Shown here: one piece after another, positions 12,571-23,695 of the stretch
How the letters are laid out: every line of letters begins with the position of its first letter
Numbering within the stretch: the first letter of the stretch is position 1
Source of the DNA: Bondarzewia mesenterica
Taxonomy: Eukaryota; Basidiomycota; Agaricomycetes; Russulales; Bondarzewiaceae
Assembly: GCA_004802705.1 (NCBI GenBank)
Contig: SGPL01000141.1
Span: 1-63,095, forward strand
Length of the DNA: 63,095 nt
Reading direction: 5' to 3'
Made by a program: the position numbers and the translations under genes
The notes under the pieces: model-generated
Seen by the model: only the letters and a program-made list of their open reading frames with translations
Databases searched by the model: none
What the model was told of the DNA's origin: nothing

Positions 12571-13995
12571 ATGACCGCGAAATCCAAGTCCAAGCAAGAA
12601 GAAGCTCTTCAGTTTCTTGATGACCTTGACTCCCTGTCTCCGGATGCAGCTCCTGCAGGGGTAAATGCTTCTGTCGCAGCTGCGCCGAATCCAAGCAACC
12701 CAGGTGAAGCAGCGGAAGTACTTGCCTTTCTCGACGAAATAACGCAGAAGAGCTCGGAGCCTACGCGCACGACGACCACTCATATCGAACGACCACTCTC
12801 ACGAGCTGGGACTCCCACTCTCCGAAAAAGCGCAGAGAGAGTCAAGGTGGGCGCGCCTACACCTCTTATGGCGTCTTCCGGATCGTCTTCTAGTAAAGGC
12901 GCATCACCTTCCTCATCGTCGACCAACGTATCAACTTCAGCTACCGCGACGAAGCAGGACCCTCCCTCTCAGCAAAGTGGCGGGTGGGGTTGGGGGAGTG
13001 TATGGACGAGCGCGTCTAGCGCTCTACAACAGGCAAAGAGTGCTGTGGATGAGCAGGTGAAGCATCTGCCTAAGCAAGAGCAAGCACGGAAATGGAGTGA
13101 AGGGATGATGGAGTACGCGAAGAACGCACAGCTGGAGAAGATTGGTAGGTCTCGTGTCCTGCTTGCACAAGTCATTGTCCTCATACCGTTTAGGTCAAGA
13201 TTTTAAACGCGTAGGGCTTTCTACGCTGACCGAGATCTTAAATGCCGTGGCCCCCCCTATTTCCGAGCATGAAGTCATTCAAGTGTGGTTGAGCCATGAC
13301 ATGAAGGGCTATGATGGTGTTGAGTCTCTGGTGTATAACGCGTTAACAAGAGTATGCTTCCGCGTCTTTCGGATGTATACATTGTTTAGATTCACGCTTT
13401 CAGGTCATGGAGCAGGTCGATGGAGGCGACCTTATTGTCAACCGAGGAAACGAGTCAAAGCCGAAGGAAAGCTCTAAAGACTCTGAACGGGAGATGAATG
13501 CTGTAGAAGGTTTTGAACCTGCGTTAAAATTGGCTCAAGTAAACAGTCTCTCGTTTTAAGTTATCTCTTGCTCATTGAGGCTCCTGCGAATAGGCAAATC
13601 TAGAGGAACTGATTAAGAATAATAAGGCTCCCGCACCCGCTGAGCCGACGTCTGTGCAGAACCCCACGAGTCATTCATACGTTTATCTTCGGATACAGCC
13701 ATTCACAACCCACTTCAACCTTCCCGAACCCTCGTCAACAACTTCATCACACCTTCAATTCATCATCCACCTTTCCGATCCCGCACATCAGCTCGTTCAT
13801 ACGACTATCACACAAGCTGTTCCAGATGGGTGGATGGATCTGTGGAACGACTACGATTGGGTGGAAGACCTCGTTGCTGAGGCGTTGAGAGTGGGGGTTG
13901 AGGTTGTTGGTCAAGAGTATATTGTTGCACGGATGGGCTGGACAAAGAAAGGCGAGACAGCTGACGAAAATCAAGCGCGTTCACAGGCAACGTAG
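12571..13995 (+). CDS. MTC1: Maintenance of telomere capping protein 1 (Mtc1-like)
   Basis: Cytosolic protein of the Mtc1/DUF5427 family; the yeast member was found in screens for telomere-capping defects and associates with vesicle coat factors. Exons are 12571-13144, 13194-13351, 13404-13538 and 13594-13995, all GT-AG, in frame, giving 422 residues. The N-terminus begins with EEALQFLDDLDSL and a second leucine-rich repeat of the same kind (AAEVLAFLDEI), then a Ser/Thr-rich low-complexity stretch, then GGWGWGSVWTSASSALQQAK and a C-terminal beta-rich domain ending in a WNDYDWVEDLVAEAL helix. This order is typical for the family. The start is the first ATG of the open frame and matches the family N-terminus. 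Confidence 0.9.
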
Positions 13996-14407
13996 ACTCA
14001 TTTGCAGGGTATCCATATGTACATATGTACTTTCTCACAGAGCGTTTCAGAATCCCGAGCTGATTAACATCGTTTGTTCCTGAGTACTGAGTATGCAGCC
14101 TATGCTGATGCGAATCGAGGGAAGGGCAGGTCAACCAACTTTTCTCTTGTGTTGCACTCAATTACATGCGCATATCGCTGATGCATGATCTAGTCCTGAG
14201 CGGTGTCAGCTAAGGTGAAGGCGGACGCACCGAAATTCACCCAAGAGAAGCAATGAGAGAGATGCACCGTGTTCAATGTGCAAGAGAGAGCTCGAGGGTA
14301 TCACAAGTTAGTCGAATTACGGTCAGGCTACTATCTACGCATGCATATATGCGCTGTCAACTGGTATAAAACACAAAGGATATCATGATATAGTGCCACG
14401 CGGAAGA
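13996..14407. other. Intergenic, convergent 3' ends
   Basis: Between the stops of MTC1 (+) and the CorA-like gene (-). Only 3' untranslated sequence is expected; no coding stretch is seen. Confidence 0.6.
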
Positions 14408-16868
14408 TCATAGGCTTTTCTTCAGCTTCCTCTTCGACTGCCTCCACCAATGCCATACCAAGCAACCATAGAGACACAGAATCACTGATATGCTCACAAT
14501 GATGATCCCAAAAAGATGGAAGGGACCGTCAGGGAGATTTGTGGGAATGGTGACATTCGTGGAGAAAAGGCCTGGGGGTGCCTTGAGCTGCGGCCCGACA
14601 GACAGAAACTGAGGCACATACCAATGAAGATTTGCGGTGGGAGCACGGACATACTAACGGTGGCGAGGATGAAAACGGCTTTGTCGCTGCTTGATCTTCC
14701 ACGCGACAGATTGAGGCGGAGGTTGCTCAGATAGGTAGGATGCAGCTGGCTCAATATGCGCTCGTAATGGGCAAGAGATTGCTGCAATGTGATGATATGG
14801 TCTAGTTCTAATATTTCAGCACTTCGAGATACGAGCCAAGAAGAAAGCACATACGAACCTTGAACGTCGCCCAAGTACATCGCGAGCTCTACTTCATCCC
14901 CACTCTTTCCCACTTGCACAAGCTCACCATCGCTAGTAGTGAACAATCTCTTTTGAAGTCGTGCAACAACCTCCGATTTGCTCATAAGCGCCCGCCCCAA
15001 TGATGTAACCAATCTCTTCGTTCTCGCCATGCGCCTGAGAATTTCTGACATGGAGTTTGCAGGTGTATTCGTGAATGTATCGCGCTTGGACAGCAGGCTG
15101 GATGAAAACGCTCGGACGGTACGTTTAAATCGACGGAAGGACAATGCGAACGTCGGACGAGGAAGAGAGAAGTGCGTTTTCGACGTTTTGACCGAAGCGG
15201 CATCCTTTTGTGAAGTCTTCTTCTCGTCGATGTTAGGAAGAAGAAAAGCAGGCTTTTCGTCGTCTCGCTTCTTGTCAGGACGTAGAGTTGTGTTCCGAGT
15301 CTGTTGAGAAGCCTCTCCGGTAGCTTGGCCCTCACCGGCCGAGAAAACGATATTCTCCACCGCCACAATCTCCTCTTCCATTTCCTCTACAAAGGGAAAA
15401 AATGCATCGACCACAGAATCAAGGATCCCATGGGCAATCCAGGATGCTGTAGCTCCATCAATACCAGACGGAAGAATACAGTTCATCAGATGACTCACCA
15501 GAAGACATGCTGATCGTTTGCTCCGTGGCCAATACCTTGTTACGGACTCGTTGAATGTGTTCTTGACTTTAAATGAACAAGTGTAACTTTGGCATTGGCG
15601 GCGTACACATACCTGATATGTCCGAGAAATGAAACTGCAAATACAAAACGTGAAATCATGTTTACCTACGTAGATAGTTGTGTGTACTCACTGAGCATAT
15701 TCCCTCACGAAAAACGACCAAATAGACATAGACTTCGTCAACGTGACCATCATCGTTACTCCTATCGTTGAAAACATTGAATTTTTCGTGTATACTCTGG
15801 GACTCGATGGCGCGAAGAACGAGAAAACTGTAGCCGAGTTTTGGGAAAAGCTCCAATTTCTCTCGGGGTTCCTGCTGCAGTATATCCTCAAGGGTCAAGG
15901 GATGAAGATGCAACAACTATGTGGCGGATCAACATCTTTTCGTTAGAACAGTCGAGNCAATCCAACTTACTTTTCCTATAGCACGCATGTCCTCCCACGT
16001 GGGACTTGCGACGTCCAACCACCAGGCCTGCTGGGGACGTGGGAGGTTCGGCAACTAGTATCGGGGAGGACGAAAAGCTTGGGGTGGACATGGATAATAC
16101 ATCCCTCTGCTTTCCCTTCTTCCTCGCATTGTACCAATTAGGCTCAGAAGGGATCCTCGTAGTCTCGTCGATCGAAGGCAACATGTAATCTTGCTGAGGG
16201 AAGAACGCTGGGGATAGAGGCATGGTATGCGTCTTCTGAATACGTGGTCGATGCCGTGGTCGACGAGCCTTGGTAGACTGCTTGAGAACAGCGTCCAGCT
16301 GGGATAAGATGGGCGGCAAAGATGTGGTCCGGAGAACCCGCTGCTCATCCGGTCTCAAAGGCGATCCTGCCGCAGAGGGAGGCTGCAAGAAGGTATATGA
16401 TTGAGGCAGGTAGAGACAAAATTCCCGGGAGACGTGCCGCCGCTCCTTACGAGCCCTCCTGCGAGCAACAACCTCCCTCTCGGACTGTTCGGCTCTGGTC
16501 AAGTCGGCAACACTTGACCGCCTCCTGCGCCTGCGACTCGAGGACTTATTGGCAGTACGAAAAGACGATTTGGAAGTAGATACACTGGATTCCGAGCTCA
16601 GCGAAGACGTAGACCAGTTGGCGCGAGCCCAGCGGGTGATAGCCCGTTCAACCACCGCCGCGATTGCACCAAGACGACCACTGGCCAGGAAGGAACTGGA
16701 CGACGATGGAGACAATGAAGACAACGACGAAATCGATGCGGCTTTGGTGGGTTGTAATGGAGGTGGAGGTTTTCCGCGATAAATATCACTATCTTCCTTT
16801 TTGTCCTTGTCCTTTCCTCCTTCATCGTGAATGGTTTGCTGGTCCAGAAAAGTCACGGATGGTTCCAT
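14408..16868 (-). CDS. CorA-like divalent metal ion transporter
   Basis: Membrane transporter of the CorA (Mg2+ and related cations) superfamily. The first roughly 280 residues are Ser/Arg-rich and cytosolic. The conserved region starts with AWWLDVASPTWEDMRAIGK, then LLHLHPLTLEDILQQEPREK, both hallmarks of fungal CorA-like proteins, then a long helical stalk with a charged insertion (SQKDAASVKTSKTHF region). Two membrane helices close the protein: AVFILATVSMSVLPPQIFIG and HLFGIIIVSISVILCLYGCL. The loop between them, where CorA has the G-M-N signature, reads F-S-T-N here across an intron. Introns are numerous; one N lies at 15957. The frame near 16020-16100 needs an intron to join the N-terminal part to AWWLDV. 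Start 16868 is the first ATG of that frame. Cation specificity cannot be told. Confidence 0.88.
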
Positions 16869-17149
16869 AGTGGTGATTGCCAACGCAGAAAAATACACCG
16901 TCAGTCGTACCAGGACAGAAAAAAACAGAGTGGCATTGCCCTTTGGGAGCAATACAGCGTTTGGAGCCTACCGAGCCATAAGTAGGTGTCTGCACTGTCA
17001 ATTCTCTGCTTTTGATATCGAGCATCACCTTCTATCTTAAGAAGGAAATATACTCTCACGTATAATGCAGACGTGAGCGCCGCACCCTCAAGCCCTGCGT
17101 GCTATTCTTCAAATATTATCATACCTCGCATCTCAGACTTTTAACAAGA
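16869..17149. promoter_or_regulatory. Bidirectional promoter region, CorA-like gene / RRP36
   Basis: 281 nt between divergent start codons. No distinct motif recognised. Confidence 0.45.
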
Positions 17150-18540
17150 ATGCCGAAACACGCCAGACGATTTCAGCAAGACTCCGGGGACGTATCCGAT
17201 GAAGTTGATTATGAGCGGGATGAAATTGATGCACCTAGGGTTGTCCAGTGGATCGGTGAAGAGGAACTGCAGCAAGAGGAGAGCGATGTCACAAGCGAGG
17301 AAGATGAACAAGAAGATGGATTCGGTGAAAGTTCCAGCAGTGACAATAACGATCAGACAAATATGGTCCGTATTTAATTGATCTCTTACACATTCTCAAC
17401 TCAAGGTGATCTACAGAATTCACTGCGAAACAGTACGGAGCCGGCATTTGACCTTTCTTTCTACCTGGTGTTGATGCTAACGCCTCTGTAGATCTATCAT
17501 CTCTGCCTTTCGGTGCCCTTCAAAGAGCACAACGCGTTTTGTCGCAAGCGAGGGCAGAAAGTGATTCTGAGGCCGACGAGGATGCTGAGGCTTCATCATC
17601 TGAAGCCGAGGAAGAGCCTTCGAGATGGGGACGGGAAGAGAAAGGGAAGGCACGAGAGGAGCCGAAAAAGACCAAGAAGGATATACCGAAGAGAAAAGAT
17701 AAACATGCGTGAGTGTTTGTTCTAACTTTGCACGACTTTCTCTTCCTCACTATGCTGCAGGCCGACAGAAATCACGTCAAAACGGCCTGTGCCTCGACGG
17801 CGCACCGTCGTAGAGGTCCCCAAAGTGGTGCGCACTCGCTTTGATAATTGCTATGATTTTGAGCATTTATGAGCCCATTTATAGGAAGCTCGCGACCCCC
17901 GATTCCTTCCATTAGCCGGTGAATTCGACTCAACGAAATTCCGCTCGCAGTATGGCTTCATAGCCGATATGCACCAAAACGAACTCAAAACGCTCCGCGA
18001 TAGTCTCAAACGCGCGCGCAAGCTCCTCGCATCATACCTCGCGATCTTCGCGAAGAGCGGGAGCGCGAGGTGCAAAGACTCGAATTGGCCATCAAGCGCG
18101 CTGAGAGTTTGGTCAACAGGGATAAGAGAGAGAGGGTTGAACAGGAGGCGTTAAGCAATGCTACGAAGGAAGAGCATGAGAAGAGGCGACAAGGCAAGGG
18201 GAAGTTCTGGCTGAAGCAATGTGCGTGTTCCAAATCTATCAAGTCGATCCCGCTGGAATGCTAATCGCGTTTTCTCTTTGGTGAAACAGCCGCGAAGAAA
18301 GACCTTCTGCTCAAAGCGCGGTATGATGCTGTGGCGGCGGAGGGTGGCAGGGGAGCTGTCAGGAAAGCTATCGAGAAAAAGCAGAAGAAGATCAGCCAAA
18401 AGGAGACCAAGTCAAGACCTTTTGCTCGAAGTGAGGCGTTTAGTGGGAGGGGCGATGGAGAGAGAAGCCGAGAGATGGGTAAGCGACACCACGGTCGAAG
18501 TGATGATACACGAGGAGGCAAACGACGAAAGATCGGATGA
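17150..18540 (+). CDS. RRP36: rRNA biogenesis protein RRP36 (internal frameshift)
   Basis: Nucleolar protein needed for early cleavages of pre-rRNA leading to 18S rRNA. Exons seen: 17150-17365, probably a 16-nt exon at 17417-17432, 17492-17708, 17761-17827, then 17885 onward with a last intron near 18221-18290. An acidic N-terminus is followed by LSSLPFGALQRAQRVLSQAR, the basic stretch SKRPVPRRRTVVEVPK, then EARDPRFLPLAGEFDSTKF with YGFIADMH, the core RRP36 signature. The C-terminus is lysine-rich (KKQKKISQKETKSRPF) and ends KRRKIG. Around 18028-18040 the frame must shift by one missing base to continue into REEREREVQRLELAIKRAES. I read this as a sequencing deletion, since both sides are well conserved. 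Confidence 0.88.
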
Positions 18541-18660
18541 GGTTCTGTATGTATGTATGCTCATATAGTATGAACTATGTACTTCATTTCCATCTGGTGT
18601 TCCTTTCCGGAGACAATGTCGTATCTGACCAAAGTCTGAAAGTACTGTCCATCTCCGCGT

Positions 18661-21600
18661 TCAGATCGTTTGGCGAGTATCGCTATACATGTTCCCTTTT
18701 CCCCCAGGTTCAAGCTCCAACACCACATACTTTCCATTCTCCAATCGCACATCCAATGCCACACCCTGCGATGGTGCGCCTGCACTCCACAAAGGCGTCA
18801 CTCCGAACCAAGCTTTCAGCTTGGACAAGAACCTTCTTCGCGGCTTTAGTCCATGGGGCAATGGGTCGCTCAGAATGCCTTCCCATCGGAACTCCGGTCG
18901 CGCACGTATGGACACATCATCGTGGTCGGTGCCACCACCCGTGCCGAGTGTGGACGGGCGAGCCTGAGTCTCGAGATCAATGTCATGCATATCTAGCTCT
19001 TCTGACACATTGTGTCCGAGATGGAATATGTGCGCCTGTGATGTAATTTTAATCAGCTTTGGCGGTGTTACAAGGGGATGACGGAGAAACAGACCTGAGT
19101 TGATCCATGAAAGACGATGTCGTTCAGACGGATGTAAATCTTGTTCAAGAATCCGTGATGTATAAAATCGCCACCCCACGGCGGTTTCCTACGTAGCAGT
19201 CCGCGTTGTGTCAAGAAGGTCTCCAAGGCAGGCCGGGGAAGAGGGGTGTATGCAATTGAAGTGGGGTAATGCGGGTTGAAGTCGGGCGCGTGCAGTTTCA
19301 AAGCTTCGATTGTATCGTGACTTCGTCTCCAAAAGTCGTCCTATCGAAAATCTCAGCGGATCGGTACCAAGATAGAAGGAGGAGTGACGCACCCAGAATA
19401 TATACCACCATGTCGCTGCTTCTGAAGTTGTCACCGCTGATAACCGCTGATACGCCGTCTCGAACACGGCTTCGCTCCCGACCATCAACTGCCTGACCCT
19501 CAGGTCCCTCTCGAACTCAATGGAGCTCTCCGCAAGGCCAGACGGATCCCGTGGTTGATCATAGACATGAGTGAGGAATCGATACGTCAACACATCTTCC
19601 TTTCGCTGACATTCTTTCTTATGATGTTGGCGATACGCGGCTAGTACAGCATCGAGGTGCGGTAATTGAGCAGCAATGACCTCATGGTTCATCGTGAGGA
19701 ACTGCGCGAGCGGTGCTGTCAAGTCATAATCATCATTCAGGCCGATGACACCACCGTCTAGGCGGACGTTCTTGGAGTAGGTCAGTTCGACGTCAAATCC
19801 GCTTCCTAGCTGAACATCCTCCCAGACCAGATAACCCTTACGCTTGATGTTTAAGACACATGTCTCGTAGCTGACCACTGCCTGGGCCTTGTATCGCAAC
19901 CCCCGACAGCACCATGGGGCGCGGGAACCTGTGGACTGATGGTAAAAGAATGAGCCGTGTTCCACCGGCCGACGTCAATGAACCCTACTTGAACATGTCG
20001 ATGTGGCCAGAACACCCTCTTCCCATCCAATGCACGCACAGCCATCCGGATTTCATGCCTCCTCTGAACATCCGGACTTGAATTCTGTGCCACATACAGT
20101 TCAAGATCGGAGACATCCTGCAGAACCGCTAGTGGTCCGTCGTCGTATTTGATCACCTGCCATACGCATCCATTAATTGACGTTTTATTCTATGTAAATA
20201 CAGCACGAATATGCGTACCAGTGTCGGCGGAAATGGAATCCACCAAGCATTTCCAAAATATCTGGTACAGCCCGGTGTGGGATGGTCCGCCGGATTTCTC
20301 CAGTAGCAGTCTGGTCCAATGAAATGAGTCTGAATCATGTCAGTCAGATGCCGAAACCAAGCAGAGTCTGGTCCAGAAATCAAGGAAACTCCTTTATGAT
20401 ACGCGACAGCTCCCGCTTCGCGAAGAATCTGTGACTCGTGTGAGTATTGAATATATGAATGTATGAACCATCAAAATTATTTGCCTTGAGATTTTCGACA
20501 TGCCGTTCTCCCGGAGAGTTGGCAAAATTCTGCAAATAGGGAGGATAGTCGGAGTCCCTAGCTTGAAAGAAGTGCATGGGCTGTTTTCTAGGAATTCGGC
20601 ATTCTGGACTGGTTAAAAAGAGCGTTGTTATAGACTCTTGCCAAATGCGTCGTCTTGCATGAGGCGAAGACGGGGATATATCAAGTCTGAGGCAATACAG
20701 TTATCGCAAAAGACATCGAATAGAAGCAAAGAGCCTCCCGGCTTACCGTGGAGAAAATATATCGATGCCTTGAGATCGTATGAGCAATGTTACAGATAAT
20801 GAACAAGTCGACGCACTAAAATCAATCCGTCGCGCCAACCCTTCGATGGTATGTCAGATAATATTTTCCAGCAACGGTGAAATTTGACTTACTCTTCACT
20901 ATTCGCTGCATTACATTCATATTGATAATCATAAAATCTGATGCCACGAGATTAATCTTAGGCATGAGCTTAAGCCTAAGAAGAAATGACTCACAGGCCG
21001 TGAACCCATAGGTTAAGATATAAATCCTGCAAAACGAACATGAACAAGGATAAGAGCAGGGCCCTAAACCGAGATAACAAACTGACGCGTAGAGTACAGG
21101 GCCATTGATGATGTTCTTGCCGGGTATATTCAACGCGACTGCGAGAGCAACCGCGGAAGTCAAGATATAATTAAGTCGAGAGACCCATTCACTAGCATTA
21201 TTGACTGGGTCGATAAACGGCGCTAAAAATGCGTGGAGACCGAAAAAAGCAGTCATGAGGACGAGCAGGACTATTTGACGAACGACAGCAACTGTGGTTT
21301 TAGAGAGTGAGCGGAAGAGACAATTGTCCGTATCAATGATGGCGACAATCAAGAGCGTGCTCATCTTGGCGTAAAGGTATAATGATTCATATGTCCCCCA
21401 GCCTCGTCGAAAACCTGCAGACGTAGTCAGAACTGATGACTTCAAGAACTGCGAGCGACATACCGCCATACAAGAAAGAGAGCGGATTTTTGTCGCGAGA
21501 CAATAGCCGCTGGTATTCACGGTCCATGTCACTATTGCTTCGACGCTTTCCAAGTTCTGTATATCGATCAACTATAGGTACAGACTGCTTGATAGCCATT

Positions 21601-23197
21601 CGTAATGATAGAGGAAACCAGATTGTCAACTGAAAGGAATGGGTAAGGAGTCAGGACGATTTCATCGAGGAAGCAAGCGAGACAGAGGTCTTACCCCAAA
21701 GAAGATGATAATAGCGATGATGACAAGAACGGGAGCAAAATTGATCTCATTTCTCTTCATAGTTGTGGTATAACAGAAGTCCAAAGGAGCCCTGTATTGA
21801 TCTGAGGGACCAAGTGGAGAAACGATCGGAGGGTTCGTGGTGGCGTTGGTATATGGGTTAGGCACCGCCCACAAGTCGTCCGACCAGACAATGATATGAA
21901 CAGCCATGGTGCTCAGGGGGAGGTATATAACCGTCAGTAGGAAGCTGACAATCACGATACTCCATCCGCTGCCTTGTTTCTCAGGTTGTTGAAATCCCTC
22001 AAAACGGTTGTACCGGGTGCACGGGGAGGATGAACGGTGAAAACAATATAAAAGGACACCAGCGAGCACCATGAATATCGAAAGATATATCAGAGATTGG
22101 ATCAACGTCGTGGCAAAGTTGAAAGCCAGGACGTTCGGTCTACGGTTGTATGTTTGATTGCCGTAAAATTGCTATACAACAAAATACACTGACATGGTCC
22201 CCAGAAATAATTGGCGCCATTTGCCACTGATATCCTGCCCATGATGAGGGACTACACTAGCACGTGTGAGTGCGGATAGGGAATAATAATACAACGAGCG
22301 ACTAACCGATGGTACTGAGAACAAGAGCGAAAAGCTGGACCGTGTTGAATAGACCCTGTATGCTATAGAACGTAACCAATGCACTCGAGCCCTAAATGAC
22401 TGTAAGTATCAATGAGCCTAAGGATTTCAGCAATGGAATCTTACTGTGATACCCAGGACGATGCTGACTATAGCTCCAAAGACTGAATTTCGATTCCTCC
22501 AGGCAGGCGCCGATTTAGAATTCAATTCCAAATCCTCAATGCTCTTTCCAGAAGCTGCTAGTCGGTCCATGGGGGTGAACATGCGCACCTCTTTCCACCT
22601 ATCGGCTGAGCGTGAAGAAGAAAAAGGAGGCATGGGCAAAGAAGACATATAGTTGTCGAGGCGAGGAAGGGACACAGGTGCAGCACTAGAACCAAAGACT
22701 GTGGATGCAGGTATTGGATTGTGGCCGTGTGGAACAACTGCGATCCCTGAAGGTGAAACTTGAGATTCTATTCTAGCATCGTCGACCGTCGAAGACATAG
22801 AAGACAATAAAAACTGTTCTTCGCTCTGATGTACAGTGCCAAAGCTGTCTGCACCACCAGAAAGTAACCAGTTCTTGACGCGTGCGGTGCGCGACCCTTC
22901 GCGGAAATGAAGCTTGCCAGAGCCCAACAACTCATCGGTCACGTCTCCCGTGATTTCGCCTGGAGTCTCCACACCTGTCGAGTGTGCGCGAAGAGTCGGC
23001 GACTCAGATGTTGCTAGCAGCGCCGAGACCTCATTCGTATCTGTAGGTACAATTAAACGCGCTGGAGAAGGTGGTGGGTGAGAAGGAGAAGATCCATCAG
23101 TGACGGTAGAGTCAGCCTGGTGTGCTGAGGAGGAAGCTAGAGGGGTAAGAGGGGTGTCATAGAGACTGACCAGTCTCTTGACTTTACTTCCTATCAT
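18661..23197 (-). CDS. Large multi-pass membrane protein of unknown function
   Basis: One long intron-rich gene. The start MIGSKVKRLVSLYDTPLTPL (ATG at 23197) is followed by a Ser/Pro-rich cytosolic region (22.5-23.1 kb), then repeated hydrophobic segments, among them LIQSLIYLSIFMVLAGVLLY, WSIVIVSFLLTVIYLPLSTM, PVLVIIAIIIFFG, TTVAVVRQIVLLVLMTAFFG and the stretch around 21090-21200. After the last membrane segment comes a large hydrophilic part with HFFQARDSDYPPYLQNFANS, PADHPTPGCTRYFGNAWWIP and LDGGVIGLNDDYDLTAPLA, running to the stop at 18661. The piece LDISPSSPHARRRIWQESIT (about 20.66-20.70 kb) joins the two halves, which argues for one gene. I recognise the style of a conserved fungal membrane protein but no named family, and assign no function. 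Internal junctions are approximate. Confidence 0.72.
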
Positions 23198-23695
23198 GAT
23201 GATGGTAGCATGAAATGTAACTAACGAAAGACACCCCAAGAATCAAGATGTGGGGACTCGAGTCCTACTATGTAGTAGTTGCGGAGCTACTTCCGAAGCG
23301 AGACTGAGAAACGTGGCGCGCCCATCACGTTTTGCAGATTCCCACACCCTCTGATCTACTACACCTGCCAAATTGAGGTTGTTCCCGGTCTGGCTTTTCT
23401 CTCTCGCAAACCTTTGCGACGATCAAAAATATGAACATACTCTAAACAATGAATAAAGCAGAAATTTTTTTGAGCTCAGACAATGAGCAATTTCAAGAAA
23501 AGTCCCATGATATTGGATTGCGATTATTAAGCCTAGGTGTAAAAGGACGACGAGAGCAAACTACGGGTGCGAAAGCATATAGCATACAGAATGCGAGAGT
23601 TGAAAGTGCAAGAATAGACCCTGCTGACAGAGAGACTCATCAGCATCATGATATACATCATGGAGGGTTATTCCTCACATCGAATGATCAATCGA
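23198..23695. other. Intergenic
   Basis: Upstream of the large membrane protein gene and downstream of the DUF2235 gene, both on the minus strand. No gene is recognised; the open frame at 23449-23739 is low in coding character. Confidence 0.5.

Noticed and set aside
23198..23239. Longer N-terminus of the large membrane protein from 23239
   Set aside because: The triplet at 23239 is TTG, not ATG; the first ATG is at 23197 and begins a plausible MIGSKVKRL terminus.
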